NCBI RefSeq assembly: GCF_003989795.1
Contig: NZ_RZHG01000007.1
Coordinates: 1-64,000 of the forward strand
Length of the DNA: 64,000 nucleotides
Direction of reading: 5' to 3'
From: Vreelandella andesensis
GTDB lineage: Bacteria > Pseudomonadota > Gammaproteobacteria > Pseudomonadales > Halomonadaceae
Numbering within the stretch: position 1 is the first letter of the stretch; each line of letters starts with the position of its first letter. Under the pieces are notes generated by a model that ran no database searches, had not been told where the DNA came from, and worked only from the letters and a program-made list of their open reading frames with translations. This document shows positions 37,840 to 47,602 of the stretch, in pieces. A program made the position numbers and the translations under genes.

Positions 37840-38268
37840 ATGGATTCAGATAGCAAAATGACCGGCTCAGTCGGTTCGCTACTCTCAACGCTACTCAATG
37901 AGATAACCGCTTTAGTGCGCGGCGAAGCGGAACTAGCCAAAGCTGAAATGTCCGAAAAAACCCATCAAGCAGTAGCGGGTGTCGCGGCCATTGCCCTTGC
38001 TGGCGCGGTGCTTCTCGGTGGCTTTTTAACCCTACTGGCGGCGGTAGTGATGCTCTTAAATGAGGTGTTGCCGCCGGAAACCAGGCCGTGGCTTTCAGCC
38101 ATTATTGTAGGTGGTGTCGTTACGTTGATAGGCGTGTTAATGCTCAAGGCTGGGCTGAGTAAGGTGAGCGCCCAAGGGCTAATGCCTAATCGCACCATCG
38201 ATAGCCTGCGTAGCGACAAAGAGCTTACTAAAGCGCATCAGCGTCACGTCAAGGAGGAGGTGAAATGA
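37840..38268 (+). CDS. YqjE/Phage_holin_3_6 family (DUF1469) membrane protein
   Basis: 142 residues. An N-terminal amphipathic helix with EITALVRGEAELAKAEM, the hallmark of the family, is followed by two transmembrane helices (about 46-70 and 83-105) separated by a short loop, then a polar tail. Despite the family name it is not a phage lysis gene; these proteins occur with DUF3618 and YqjD-like genes on chromosomes, with unknown function. Good ribosome binding site (GGGAGA) before ATG. It overlaps the DUF3618 gene by four bases. Confidence 0.85.
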   Translation: MDSDSKMTGSVGSLLSTLLNEITALVRGEAELAKAEMSEKTHQAVAGVAAIALAGAVLLGGFLTLLAAVVMLLNEVLPPETRPWLSAIIVGGVVTLIGVLMLKAGLSKVSAQGLMPNRTIDSLRSDKELTKAHQRHVKEEVK

Positions 38269-39362
38269 GCGAACACAATCAGCAGCGTCATCCAGATGAA
38301 ATCGAAAAAGATATTCATCAATCGCGGGAGCGGCTGGATTCTACGCTGCATGAAATTGAAGAACGGTTTTCCCCCGATCAGCTGCTAAACACCACCTATA
38401 ATTACCTTCGCAAAGGCGGTGCCAACGAGTTCTTTTCTAACCTGGGTACGACTATTAAGCAAAACCCTGTGCCGGTGCTATTGACCGGTGCTGGGCTTGG
38501 CTGGCTAATGTTACGCCAAAGTAACCCCAAGGCAGAAACGCCTCGTTATGCGACCAATGTACACGCTACCTCCGAGTTTTTAGGACAGCCTGCCGCAGCG
38601 TCTCAACCGCCTCATTCTCAATTTCCCTATTCTCAACGCTCCTATTCTCAACGTTCTTATTCTCAACGCCCGGATGCTGTTCAAGATTCGGGTCAAAACG
38701 GTGGAGAGCAGGATAGCGGCAGCCGAATGCAACAGGCTAAAGAGAGCGCTCAACATATCAGCCATAGCGCTAAAGGCGCAGCGCAGCACCTGGGCGAAAA
38801 AACCCAACAGATGGGAGGTCATATGCAGGAGTCTTTTTCTCATGCCCAGCAGGGGGCCCATGACCGCTTTGATCATATGAAAGAGCGTGCCCATCAGGCC
38901 AGCGACTACTCATCGGATTTTATACAGGAGCATCCGATGGTAGTGGCAGCGCTGGGGTTTGCCTTAGGAGCTGCGTTGGCAGGCATTTGCCCAACAACCC
39001 GTAAAGAAGATGAATACTTTGGCGAATACCGCGATCAGATGGTGGATAAAGCGGCCGAGGCGGGCGAAGAACAAGTAGACAAAGCCCAGCAGGCGATCCA
39101 TGAAAAAGCCGAGTCGGTTAAACAGCAGGCTGGAAAGCAGGATTCGACGCAACCTACCCTAAGCACTGGCGAAAGTAGTAGTAGTACAGGAGCTGCAAGC
39201 ACAAGTACCTCAAATACAGGTGCTTCAGGCTTGAGTGGCTCAGGCGCAGGTACCTCAAGTGCAGGCTCCTTAGGTGAAAGCACACCCAGCAAAAGCACCT
39301 TAAGCGATAGTACGCTTACCGGTACGGCGACAACACCAAGCAACCAGCCGCCACGGCCATAA
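38265..39362 (+). CDS. DUF3618 membrane protein with Tyr-Ser-Gln repeats
   Basis: 365 residues. The N-terminal DUF3618 motif is clear: IHQSRERLDSTLHEIEERFSP at about 14-34. Two membrane helices follow, near 71-84 and about 225-241. Between them are SYSQR repeats (38623-38670, 15-bp DNA unit in about three copies) and a helical region rich in Gln, Ala, His and Lys. The last ~85 residues are low-complexity Ser/Thr/Gly. Function unknown; with the two genes before it, it probably forms an envelope module. It is closed by a terminator that lies over the 3' end of xseA. Confidence 0.8.
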   Translation: MSEHNQQRHPDEIEKDIHQSRERLDSTLHEIEERFSPDQLLNTTYNYLRKGGANEFFSNLGTTIKQNPVPVLLTGAGLGWLMLRQSNPKAETPRYATNVHATSEFLGQPAAASQPPHSQFPYSQRSYSQRSYSQRPDAVQDSGQNGGEQDSGSRMQQAKESAQHISHSAKGAAQHLGEKTQQMGGHMQESFSHAQQGAHDRFDHMKERAHQASDYSSDFIQEHPMVVAALGFALGAALAGICPTTRKEDEYFGEYRDQMVDKAAEAGEEQVDKAQQAIHEKAESVKQQAGKQDSTQPTLSTGESSSSTGAASTSTSNTGASGLSGSGAGTSSAGSLGESTPSKSTLSDSTLTGTATTPSNQPPRP

Positions 39363-39404
39363 CGAGTTTGTTTCAAATAGCAGCAAACTAACGGCCACTC
39401 CACG

Positions 39405-39431
39405 CGGCGCTACTTCTTGTAGCGCCGTTTT
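39405..39431 (+). terminator. Terminator of the DUF3618 cluster, overlapping the xseA stop
   Basis: CGGCGCTAC pairs with GTAGCGCCG around TTCTT, followed by TTTT. The xseA stop codon (39410-39412 on the - strand) is inside the left arm, so one sequence serves as coding end and as terminator for the convergent operon. Confidence 0.8.
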
Positions 39432-40750
39432 ACTTCCACGTTGAGCCTACCTTCCCCTAGCCGCAGCGAAAGCTTCTGGCCGGGGGCGGTGTCATCTGCT
39501 CGGCGGATGACATTGCCCTTTTCATCCTGGGCAATGGCGTAACCGCGACCTAACACCGCCAAGGGGCTGATAGCATGTAGCTCCCGGGCGGCGCTACTCA
39601 ACTGTGACTGACGTACTTCCAGCGCCCGCTGCATAGCAGTGGCTAAACGGCGCTGTAGCTGGCTAACACGCGTTTGCTCTGTGCGGTGCAGGCGCGCCAT
39701 GTCTTGGCTCGTCAAGCGTTTACTTAACTGCATAACTCGCGCTTGCTGCTGCTCAATGTTCTGCTGCATCGCCCGCTGCAGTCGTTGGCTAAGGCCGGTA
39801 ACGTGCTGGCGCTGAAGGTTAAGTTGCTCGCCTGGGTGGCGAAGGCGGGCGCGTAGGGTATCCAATCGTTGGCTATCGCGCTCTAAACGGGCTTGCATGG
39901 CACGCATTAAGCGGCTTTCCGCCTGTGTTAATTGCTGCTTAAGGGCTTGTTGGTCGGGTACTAAACGCTCAGCCGCCGCCGAGGGCGTTGGGGCACGCAT
40001 ATCTGCTGCGAAATCTGCTAGGGTGACATCCACTTCGTGGCCCACCGCCGACATCACCGGCAAGCGAGAGTGAAAAATCGCCCGTGCCAGATGCTCATTA
40101 TTAAACGCCCACAAATCTTCTAAGCTGCCGCCACCACGGGTGATTAGCACCACATCCTGGTCAGGGTCTAAGCGTGCCTGACGATTTAATAGCCCCAGCG
40201 CAGAAATCATCGCAGGGGCGGCCTCGGTTCCTTGTACCGACACTGGTATCAACGTCACATCCGCCAGGGGCCAGCGGGCCTCCAACACCGCCAACACATC
40301 ACGAATGGCCGCGCCACTGGCGGAGCTCAAAATCAATATCTTGCGGGGTGGAAAGGGCAGGGGGCGGGTATTGGCAAACATACCTTCGCTGTCTAGCTGC
40401 GCTTTTAGGCGCTCAAACGCCGCCAGTAGCTCACCCAGCCCAGCGGCCTGAACGGCGTCGGCAATCAACTGATAGTCACCGCGTGGCTCAAACAGCGAGA
40501 CTCGGCCACGCAGCTTTACCTGGTCACCATCGCGCATGGGGGCCGCCACAAAACGAGCCCGCTGGCGAAACAGCGCACAGCGAATTTGCGCGCGGTCGTC
40601 CTTCAATGTGAAGTAAATATGCCCCGAAGCCGGGCGAGAAACATTGGAAAGTTCGCCTTCCACCCACACTTCGCCCACATCACGCTCAAGGGTTTGCTTG
40701 GCACGCTGGTTCAACTGGCTAACAGAGAGCGCTTGGGGGGTATCAGGCAT
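39410..40750 (-). CDS. xseA: Exodeoxyribonuclease VII large subunit XseA
   Basis: 446 residues, normal length. It degrades single-stranded DNA in both directions together with XseB (not in this window). The N-terminal OB fold shows VWVEGELSNVSRPASGHIYFTLKD, the catalytic domain has RGGGSLEDLWAFN and PVMSAVGHEVDVTLADFAADMRAPTPSAAAE, and the C-terminal half is a long Gln/Arg/Leu-rich coiled coil ending in an ILGRGYA-like AVLGRGYAI motif. It is divergent from guaB; the 175-bp gap holds both promoters. Confidence 0.96.
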   Translation of the reverse strand: MPDTPQALSVSQLNQRAKQTLERDVGEVWVEGELSNVSRPASGHIYFTLKDDRAQIRCALFRQRARFVAAPMRDGDQVKLRGRVSLFEPRGDYQLIADAVQAAGLGELLAAFERLKAQLDSEGMFANTRPLPFPPRKILILSSASGAAIRDVLAVLEARWPLADVTLIPVSVQGTEAAPAMISALGLLNRQARLDPDQDVVLITRGGGSLEDLWAFNNEHLARAIFHSRLPVMSAVGHEVDVTLADFAADMRAPTPSAAAERLVPDQQALKQQLTQAESRLMRAMQARLERDSQRLDTLRARLRHPGEQLNLQRQHVTGLSQRLQRAMQQNIEQQQARVMQLSKRLTSQDMARLHRTEQTRVSQLQRRLATAMQRALEVRQSQLSSAARELHAISPLAVLGRGYAIAQDEKGNVIRRADDTAPGQKLSLRLGEGRLNVEVKRRYKK

Positions 40751-40843
40751 AATTTAACCTTCGAAAGAGAAACAACGATCTGGTGATTTTCGCAACAATC
40801 TTAGCTTATTAGCCATTGGTCGGAATTGAAAACCTTCTTCACA

Positions 40844-40873
40844 TTGCTGGTAGGGCCTTCAAAACGTTACAAT
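40844..40873 (+). promoter_or_regulatory. Candidate sigma-70 promoter of guaBA
   Basis: TTGCTG (40844-40849), an 18-bp spacer and TACAAT (40868-40873) stand 53 bp before the guaB start. Both hexamers depart modestly from consensus. No clear PurR-type site was identified. Confidence 0.5.
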
Positions 40874-40883
40874 GGGGGATTAA

Positions 40884-42395
<1,512 letters not shown>

Positions 42396-42489
42396 CCAAC
42401 GCGTTTAGATAATACGGCGGCGGGCATTGCTCGCCGCTTGCTTTTTGGCCTTACCAGCGGCACCTACACCGCTTAACCGAGACCCCGCC

Positions 42490-44067
42490 ATGAGTGACAT
42501 TCACGCCCATAAGATCCTGATTCTCGACTTCGGCTCCCAGTACACCCAGCTGATTGCCCGCCGTGTACGTGAAATCGGCGTATTCTCCGAAATCCGCGCT
42601 TTTGATATCACCGAAGAAGAAATTCGCGACTACAACCCTAACGGCATCATCCTGGCCGGTGGCCCGGAATCCGTGACCGAGTTGGATTCCCCGCGAGCAC
42701 CCGCGTGCGTGTTCGAAATGGGCCTGCCGGTGTTTGGTATCTGCTACGGCATGCAGACCATGGCCGAGCAGCTTGGCGGTAAAGTTGAAGGTTCAAACCA
42801 GCGCGAGTTTGGCTATGCCCAGATTCAAATTGACGCCGAAACCGCGCTGTTTAAAGGTATTAAAGATCACGTCGACCCCAGCACTGGCAAAGCGCTGCTG
42901 GATGTGTGGATGAGCCACGGTGATAAAGTCGCCCAAGCGCCCGACACTTTCACCGTCACCGCATCTACCCCCAGCTGCCCAATTGCCGCCATGGCCTGGG
43001 AAGAGAAACAGTTCTACGGCGTACAGTTCCACCCGGAAGTGACCCACACCCAGCAAGGCCAGCGGATTCTTGAGCACTTCGTGCTGGAAATTTGCGGTGC
43101 TGAAAAACTGTGGACACCTGCGCAAATCATCGAAGACCAAGTGAGTCGCGTACGCGAGCAAGTCGGCGACCGCCACGTACTGCTGGGCCTTTCTGGCGGT
43201 GTCGATTCTTCCGTGGTGGCGGCGTTGCTGCATAAAGCCATTGGCGACCAGCTGACCTGCGTGTTCGTGGATAACGGCCTGCTGCGCAAAAACGAAGGCG
43301 ACCAAGTGATGGAAACCTTCGCCAAGCACATGGGCGTGAAAGTGATCCGTGTAGACGCCGAAGACCTATTCCTGGGTAAGCTTAAGGGCGAAAACGACCC
43401 CGAAGCCAAGCGCAAAATTATCGGCAACACCTTTATTGACGTGTTCGATGAAGAAGCCAGCAAAATCGACGGCGTCGACTTCCTGGCCCAGGGCACCATC
43501 TACCCGGACGTGATCGAATCCGCTGCCTCTAAAACCGGCAAAGCGCACGTGATCAAATCCCACCACAATGTCGGTGGCCTGCCGGAAACCATGAAGCTTA
43601 AGCTGGTCGAGCCGCTGCGCGAACTGTTTAAAGACGAAGTGCGCAAACTCGGCCTCGAACTCGGCCTGCCTTACGATATGGTTTACCGCCACCCGTTCCC
43701 TGGCCCCGGCCTGGGCGTGCGCATTCTGGGTGAAGTGAAGAAGGACTACGCCGACATCCTGCGTGATGCCGATGCCATCTTCATCGAAGAGCTACGCGCT
43801 TCCGGCTGGTACGATAAAACCAGCCAAGCCTTCGCCGTCTTCTTACCGGTGAAATCCGTTGGTGTAGTAGGCGACGGCCGCCGCTACGAATGGGTCATCG
43901 CGCTACGCGCTGTCGAAACCATCGACTTCATGACCGCCCGCTGGGCGCACCTGCCCTATGAGCTGCTGGAGAAAGTTTCCAACCGGATTATCAATGAGTT
44001 GGAAGGCGTTTCGCGGGTAACTTATGATGTAAGCAGCAAGCCGCCTGCTACTATTGAGTGGGAGTGA
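42490..44067 (+). CDS. guaA: GMP synthase (glutamine-hydrolysing) GuaA
   Basis: Converts XMP to GMP with glutamine as nitrogen donor. 525 residues, exactly the common length. The class I amidotransferase domain has the nucleophile Cys in GICYGMQTM (about 86) and His/Glu in FHPEV. The ATP-pyrophosphatase domain has the P-loop LSGGVDSSV, and the C-terminal dimerisation domain ends in [13 protein letters not shown] 42490 is used; the open frame reaches 42427, but the family begins close to [10 protein letters not shown]. Confidence 0.98.
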   Translation: MSDIHAHKILILDFGSQYTQLIARRVREIGVFSEIRAFDITEEEIRDYNPNGIILAGGPESVTELDSPRAPACVFEMGLPVFGICYGMQTMAEQLGGKVEGSNQREFGYAQIQIDAETALFKGIKDHVDPSTGKALLDVWMSHGDKVAQAPDTFTVTASTPSCPIAAMAWEEKQFYGVQFHPEVTHTQQGQRILEHFVLEICGAEKLWTPAQIIEDQVSRVREQVGDRHVLLGLSGGVDSSVVAALLHKAIGDQLTCVFVDNGLLRKNEGDQVMETFAKHMGVKVIRVDAEDLFLGKLKGENDPEAKRKIIGNTFIDVFDEEASKIDGVDFLAQGTIYPDVIESAASKTGKAHVIKSHHNVGGLPETMKLKLVEPLRELFKDEVRKLGLELGLPYDMVYRHPFPGPGLGVRILGEVKKDYADILRDADAIFIEELRASGWYDKTSQAFAVFLPVKSVGVVGDGRRYEWVIALRAVETIDFMTARWAHLPYELLEKVSNRIINELEGVSRVTYDVSSKPPATIEWE

Positions 44068-44105
44068 TCGCATCCACTAGAGTGTTGGTTGGCTAGACGC
44101 TTCCG

Positions 44106-44133
44106 GGCCGCTCGAAATATCGAGCGGCCTTTT
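44106..44133 (+). terminator. Rho-independent terminator of guaBA
   Basis: GGCCGCTCG pairs exactly with CGAGCGGCC around AAATAT, followed by TTTT; 38 bp after the guaA stop. Confidence 0.92.
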
Positions 44134-44164
44134 GTATGTTGTGGGTATGCTCATTGGGAGCAGC

Positions 44165-44299
44165 ATGGCACGCAAAAAGTATCAAATAGAAGTTTGTGGA
44201 GCACGGAGGCTTGTTACTGGATGTGATAATTATCAAAGCGGGTACTTAGCCACTCGATTTAAACCGGGATGTTTTGGAAATGCAGTGAGAGCGAGCTGA
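44165..44299 (+). CDS. Possible 44-residue ORF, unknown
   Basis: ATG 44165 follows GGGAGCAGC, a plausible ribosome binding site. The product starts MARKKYQIEV and has three Cys residues; nothing in it was recognised. It lies in the first accessory segment after guaA and could be a remnant of a longer gene. Confidence 0.3.
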   Translation: MARKKYQIEVCGARRLVTGCDNYQSGYLATRFKPGCFGNAVRAS

Positions 44300-44304
44300 T
44301 AGTT

Positions 44305-44469
44305 TCAGAGGGCTAGGGTTAACTTGGTAAATCGACGCGTATGAGACTTGAGGCGCTTCTCAATAACTGCCGTGCGCTCGCCTGTTTCAATCGCGCTTGA
44401 GCTGGCCACTGCACGCAAAATACGCTCACGGGAAACCATAACTTTATCGGCTGGGGTCTTACGAACCAT
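44305..44469 (-). CDS. Possible 54-residue basic protein, unknown
   Basis: The frame opens to 44523, but ATG 44469 has GGAG seven to eight bases upstream. The product is basic and predicted helical (MVRKTPADKV...SRERILRAV...EKRLKSHTRRF). The size and composition would suit a small DNA-binding or antitoxin-like protein, but no partner toxin is adjacent on this strand, and no family was recognised. Confidence 0.35.
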   Translation of the reverse strand: MVRKTPADKVMVSRERILRAVASSSAIETGERTAVIEKRLKSHTRRFTKLTLAL

Positions 44470-44806
44470 CTCAATGCTCCTAGAGCTAAATCTATAGCTT
44501 TTATTATAGCAGTAACCTCTCAAGGCTGTCGTGCTTGTTGCCTAGCTGTGGAGGTGACCATCAAAGTGTCTTAAAAGGGTCCGAGCCAGTTGAGGGGGGG
44601 CTAACGATGCGCTGACGCCATGTTAAAGTGTTATTTACAAACTGCATGCTCAAGACCCTACGTTTAAAGCTTCTTTCTATCAAAGTATCAAGAAGGCGCT
44701 TCCAAGACCGGGGTTTGGCAACCGTTTGTAATCGGCATAGTTCAACCTGGGAAGCTTGAATGTGATTTCTAGCAATATCTAAATCTTTCCTCAATATGGA
44801 ATTAAC
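44470..44806. other. 337-bp gap before the GIY-YIG gene
   Basis: No convincing gene. An open frame on the - strand (44561-44821) overlaps the start of the next gene and has no ribosome binding site. The sequence ATTAACATG before 44807 contains no good Shine-Dalgarno either. Base composition does not differ clearly from the surroundings. Confidence 0.5.
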
Positions 44807-45694
44807 ATGACACCTACTCAAGCCCGCCCAACTTCCATTCGTATTTTTCTGGCTGATGGCACGCCTGAAGGCTTGCGCGTGGTTGAGAAATCCAACTGGA
44901 CGGGCAGGGCGGTAGTGGCTAACCGCTCCCAGCTTGAGCGTGCATTGGCAAGAAGCGAAATGGCTCAGCCGGGCGTGTATGTGCTCACTGGGTTAACTGA
45001 TGACGGTGCGGCCAAGCTATACGTGGGCGAAGCCGATGCGCTGGGTGAGCGTATTAAGCAGCATGTCTCGGGTAAGGAATTTTGGACGCGGACTGTGGCG
45101 TTTACCAGCACCAACGAAGGCTTGAACAAAGCCAATGTGCGTTACTTGGAAGCGCGCTTACTCACCTTGGCAAAGACTGCCAACCAGTGGGCGTTGGATA
45201 ACGGTACCTTTCCTGCACCACCTCCGCTTTCGGAAGCCGACCGCGCCGATGCCGAATGGTTTTTAGCCGAGATGTTGGTGATTTTTCCGCTATTGGGCAT
45301 TGATGCGTTTGAAGCGGCTGGCAGCCAAGCCGCAGGGGTATCTTCAGTGCAAAAAGAGCCGCCACTTGCGCTTTACCTCTACGAACGCGGGGCCGAAGGC
45401 ACTGGTAGAGAAGTCGCCGATGGTTTTGTGGTGCTAAAAGGCTCATTGGCTCGTGCTGAAGAGACGGTGTCTATCCACGATTACATGCGCGAGCAGCGCC
45501 AACTTCTACAGGAGCGCGGCGTGCTGGCGCCGCTGGATGGAAAGCTGGTATTCACTCAGGATTTCCGCTTTTCGTCTCCCTCAACAGCGGCAGGCGTTTT
45601 GGTTGGCGGTAGCGCTAACGGTCGGCTGGCCTGGAAGGATGCTAATGGAAAAACGCTGAAGGCTATTCAGGATGTACGCTTGGCAAACATTTAA
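44807..45694 (+). CDS. GIY-YIG nuclease-domain protein with DUF4357
   Basis: 295 residues. The GIY-YIG core is GVYVLTG...KLYVGEADALGERIKQH: Gly56-Val-Tyr58, Tyr72-Val-Gly74 and Arg82, with a later Glu in RYLEARLL as the metal ligand. The C-terminal part (about 200-285) fits DUF4357 (DGFVVLKGSLAR...). Such proteins are often found in variable genome regions and are proposed nucleases, possibly in defence or DNA processing, but their targets are unknown. The start ATG has no strong ribosome binding site. It is the first of several accessory genes here. Confidence 0.85.
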   Translation: MTPTQARPTSIRIFLADGTPEGLRVVEKSNWTGRAVVANRSQLERALARSEMAQPGVYVLTGLTDDGAAKLYVGEADALGERIKQHVSGKEFWTRTVAFTSTNEGLNKANVRYLEARLLTLAKTANQWALDNGTFPAPPPLSEADRADAEWFLAEMLVIFPLLGIDAFEAAGSQAAGVSSVQKEPPLALYLYERGAEGTGREVADGFVVLKGSLARAEETVSIHDYMREQRQLLQERGVLAPLDGKLVFTQDFRFSSPSTAAGVLVGGSANGRLAWKDANGKTLKAIQDVRLANI

Positions 45695-45720
45695 GCAGGC
45701 AGTCGTTAAACTATTTTGGC

Positions 45721-46020
45721 TCATTTAGGCTGAAAATAAGCAACAATATCCATCTCTTTGTGAGGAATGCCGATTATTTCAATGCTCCCTTGGCCAATCA
45801 GGTAAAAGATAACGTGCTGGCCCTGGGGGTAGCTGTAATAACCCTCGCTGATGTCGGAGCGATGTTTTCCTAACAGGGGATTTTCTGCGAGCCAGTGAAA
45901 CCGTTTTTCAAAATTCTTTAGATAGGTATTTCGTTGGTTCTTGCCCCACTGCCACGCCGTATAGCGGCCGATATTTTTTAAGTCGTCTCTTGCTCTCGGT
46001 GTGATATGGAAAGTGGGCAT
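45721..46020 (-). CDS. parE: ParE-family toxin
   Basis: 99-residue RelE/ParE-superfamily protein. Seen are FHITPRARDDLKNIGRYTAWQWG at the N-terminus, then an NPLLGKHRSDISEGYYSYP segment and the C-terminal strands HVIFYLIGQGSIEIIGIPHKEMD. ParE toxins poison DNA gyrase; the ParD neighbour supports ParE rather than RelE. The ATG at 46020 overlaps the parD stop by one base (TGATG), typical of coupled translation, and TTG 46023 is a less likely alternative. Confidence 0.9.
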   Translation of the reverse strand: MPTFHITPRARDDLKNIGRYTAWQWGKNQRNTYLKNFEKRFHWLAENPLLGKHRSDISEGYYSYPQGQHVIFYLIGQGSIEIIGIPHKEMDIVAYFQPK

Positions 46021-46268
46021 CAAGCCTCGCTATCCAAGTCGTTGATTAAGGCATCCATCGAAAAATCATCCACGAATTCACCGGTTCTCGCTTGCTCGGC
46101 ACCTTGGGCCAAGTGAGTGCGAAGCGCTTCAAGTTTGCTTTTGCGCTCTTCCATGGCACGTAACGCATCACGCACAACCTCACTTGCGGAGCCGTAGCGG
46201 CCGCTGGCGACTTCATTTCTGATAAAGACTTCCCAATGATCCCCTAAGCTGAGGCTGGTCGTAGCCAT
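46020..46268 (-). CDS. parD: ParD-family antitoxin
   Basis: 82-residue CopG/ParD-type antitoxin: an N-terminal ribbon-helix-helix (ATTSLSLGDHWEVFIRNEVASG, then YGSASEVVRDALRAMEER) for DNA binding and dimerisation, then an acidic C-terminal tail that would wrap the toxin. ATG 46268 is chosen over the longer frame to 46331 because the family begins at this point; that extension would also cover the operator palindrome. The pair is probably autoregulated through the inverted repeat just upstream. Confidence 0.92.
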   Translation of the reverse strand: MATTSLSLGDHWEVFIRNEVASGRYGSASEVVRDALRAMEERKSKLEALRTHLAQGAEQARTGEFVDDFSMDALINDLDSEA

Positions 46269-46278
46269 GATTTTCTTC

Positions 46279-46309
46279 CTATATTCAAAAGTAACAAATA
46301 TGAATATAG
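46279..46309. promoter_or_regulatory. Palindrome upstream of parDE, likely ParD operator
   Basis: CTATATTC (46279-46286) and GAATATAG (46302-46309) are exact reverse complements 15 bp apart, with the left arm 11 bp before the parD start. ParD proteins bind such sites at their own promoter; the specific assignment is inference. Confidence 0.65.
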
Positions 46310-46361
46310 GCGGGGCTGACAAGAAAGACAAGACTCCTCACAAGCTCTTTGACTAGCCTAC

Positions 46362-46388
46362 GAGCCGAATATAACCCATAATCGGCTC
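46362..46388. promoter_or_regulatory. GAGCCGA-N13-TCGGCTC operator candidate upstream of fic
   Basis: Seven-base arms GAGCCGA (46362-46368) and TCGGCTC (46382-46388), exact reverse complements, 34 bp before the fic ATG. A third half-site ATCGGCTCAT (46415-46424) spans the fic start codon. The same arms with the same spacing recur at 48474-48500. The Fic protein has a C-terminal winged-helix part that could bind here; that is inference. Confidence 0.6.
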
Positions 46389-46422
46389 ATAATATGATCT
46401 GAATAATCGAGGCGATCGGCTC

Positions 46423-47541
46423 ATGTATATCTGGGGACAGCACAGTTGGCCGCATTTTGAGTGGAATGACTCCGTTCTTCGGCCTACGTTGGATGCCGTG
46501 AGGCTTCTGCAGGGCCGCGTGCTGGGTAAAACTGAGTCGGCCCCGGAAAAAGTGGACTTAGACGTGGAGATGGATACTCTGATCCAGAATGCACTTCGTA
46601 CCAGCGAAATTGAAGGTGAGCGGCTGGACGTTGGCTCGGTGAGGTCTTCCGTTGCTCGTCAGTTGGGATTAGAGCAGGCCGGTATGTCTGTCAGAGCAAC
46701 ACCAGAATCTGAGGCGCTGATAAAGCTGTTGCTGCAATCCACGCACCAGTTGGATGAGTCGCTATCTCGCGAACAGTTGTGCCTCTGGCAATCTATGCTA
46801 TTCGTGCAAGGCCCCGGCGTGCTTGGCAATGTACGTGTAGGCGAGTTGCGTGGCGATCACCCTATGCAGGTAGTGTCGGGGCGGCTTGATCGGCCTATCG
46901 TCCATTTTGAAGCACCACCCCGTGGGCAGTTGGAGGCGGAATTGGATGCGTTTCTGACGTGGTTTAACCATCCGCCCCAGGGAGTTGATGCGCTGGTTCG
47001 TGCCGGTATTGCCCATCTCTGGTTGATTACCTTGCACCCCTTTGATGACGGTAATGGGCGTGTTACCCGTGCGGTGACAGATCGCGCGCTTGCCCAAGCA
47101 GAGCGACAATCCGTGCGTTTCTATTCCCTAAGCGCTGCCATCATGGCGCGACGCAACGCTTATTACGATCACCTCGAAAGCACTCAGAAAGGCAGCCTCG
47201 ATATTACGCCTTGGCTGTTGTGGTTCCTCGATACGCTTAAAGAGGCGCTTGAGCAGGCGCTGTTAAGAATCGACCGCGTGTTAACGAAAGCGACCTTCTG
47301 GCAGCGCCATGCCACCACCGTGCTGAACGAACGGCAAATTAAGGTGCTGAACCGTTTGTTGGATACCGCAGGGGAGGAGTTTGCGCAGGGTATCAATGCG
47401 CGTAAGTACCAATCGTTGGCCAAAGTGAGTAAAGCCACCGCAACGCGGGATTTGGCAGAATTGCTGGAAAAAGGCTGCCTTTACAAACTACCCGGCGGTG
47501 GGCGCAGCACCCGTTATATGGTGGCGCTCTGGCAATCCTAA
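46423..47541 (+). CDS. Fic-family AMPylase (class II) with DUF4172 and winged helix
   Basis: 372 residues. An N-terminal DUF4172 domain (from MYIWGQHSWPHFEW) is followed by an inhibitory helix with TSEIEG at 60-65, which matches [S/T]xxxE[G/N] with Glu64 as the inhibitory residue; hence class II. The Fic core has the full motif HPFDDGNGRVTR (His205). The C-terminal ~80 residues form a winged-helix-like region (KVSKATATRDLAELLEKG). It would transfer AMP (or another nucleotide part) to a protein hydroxyl, with auto-inhibition. Unlike many Fic toxins it carries its own inhibitory segment and needs no separate antitoxin. Upstream repeats suggest self-regulation. Confidence 0.93.
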   Translation: MYIWGQHSWPHFEWNDSVLRPTLDAVRLLQGRVLGKTESAPEKVDLDVEMDTLIQNALRTSEIEGERLDVGSVRSSVARQLGLEQAGMSVRATPESEALIKLLLQSTHQLDESLSREQLCLWQSMLFVQGPGVLGNVRVGELRGDHPMQVVSGRLDRPIVHFEAPPRGQLEAELDAFLTWFNHPPQGVDALVRAGIAHLWLITLHPFDDGNGRVTRAVTDRALAQAERQSVRFYSLSAAIMARRNAYYDHLESTQKGSLDITPWLLWFLDTLKEALEQALLRIDRVLTKATFWQRHATTVLNERQIKVLNRLLDTAGEEFAQGINARKYQSLAKVSKATATRDLAELLEKGCLYKLPGGGRSTRYMVALWQS

Positions 47542-47602
47542 TGGGTAATCTACGTACACATACGTTGCTATCTTCGAATGTTTATTTACCAAGTTGAATG
47601 CT

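Noticed and set aside
37840-38268. Phage-holin family match taken as a sign of prophage
   Set aside because: The DUF1469/YqjE family carries this name but is chromosomal; no other phage genes are near.
38623-38670. Short SYSQR repeats considered as a CRISPR-like array
   Set aside because: They are direct contiguous coding repeats in phase with the DUF3618 gene, without spacers.
44561-44821. 86-codon open frame on the - strand before the GIY-YIG gene
   Set aside because: No ribosome binding site, no family resemblance, and its start lies inside the next gene; could still be a remnant.
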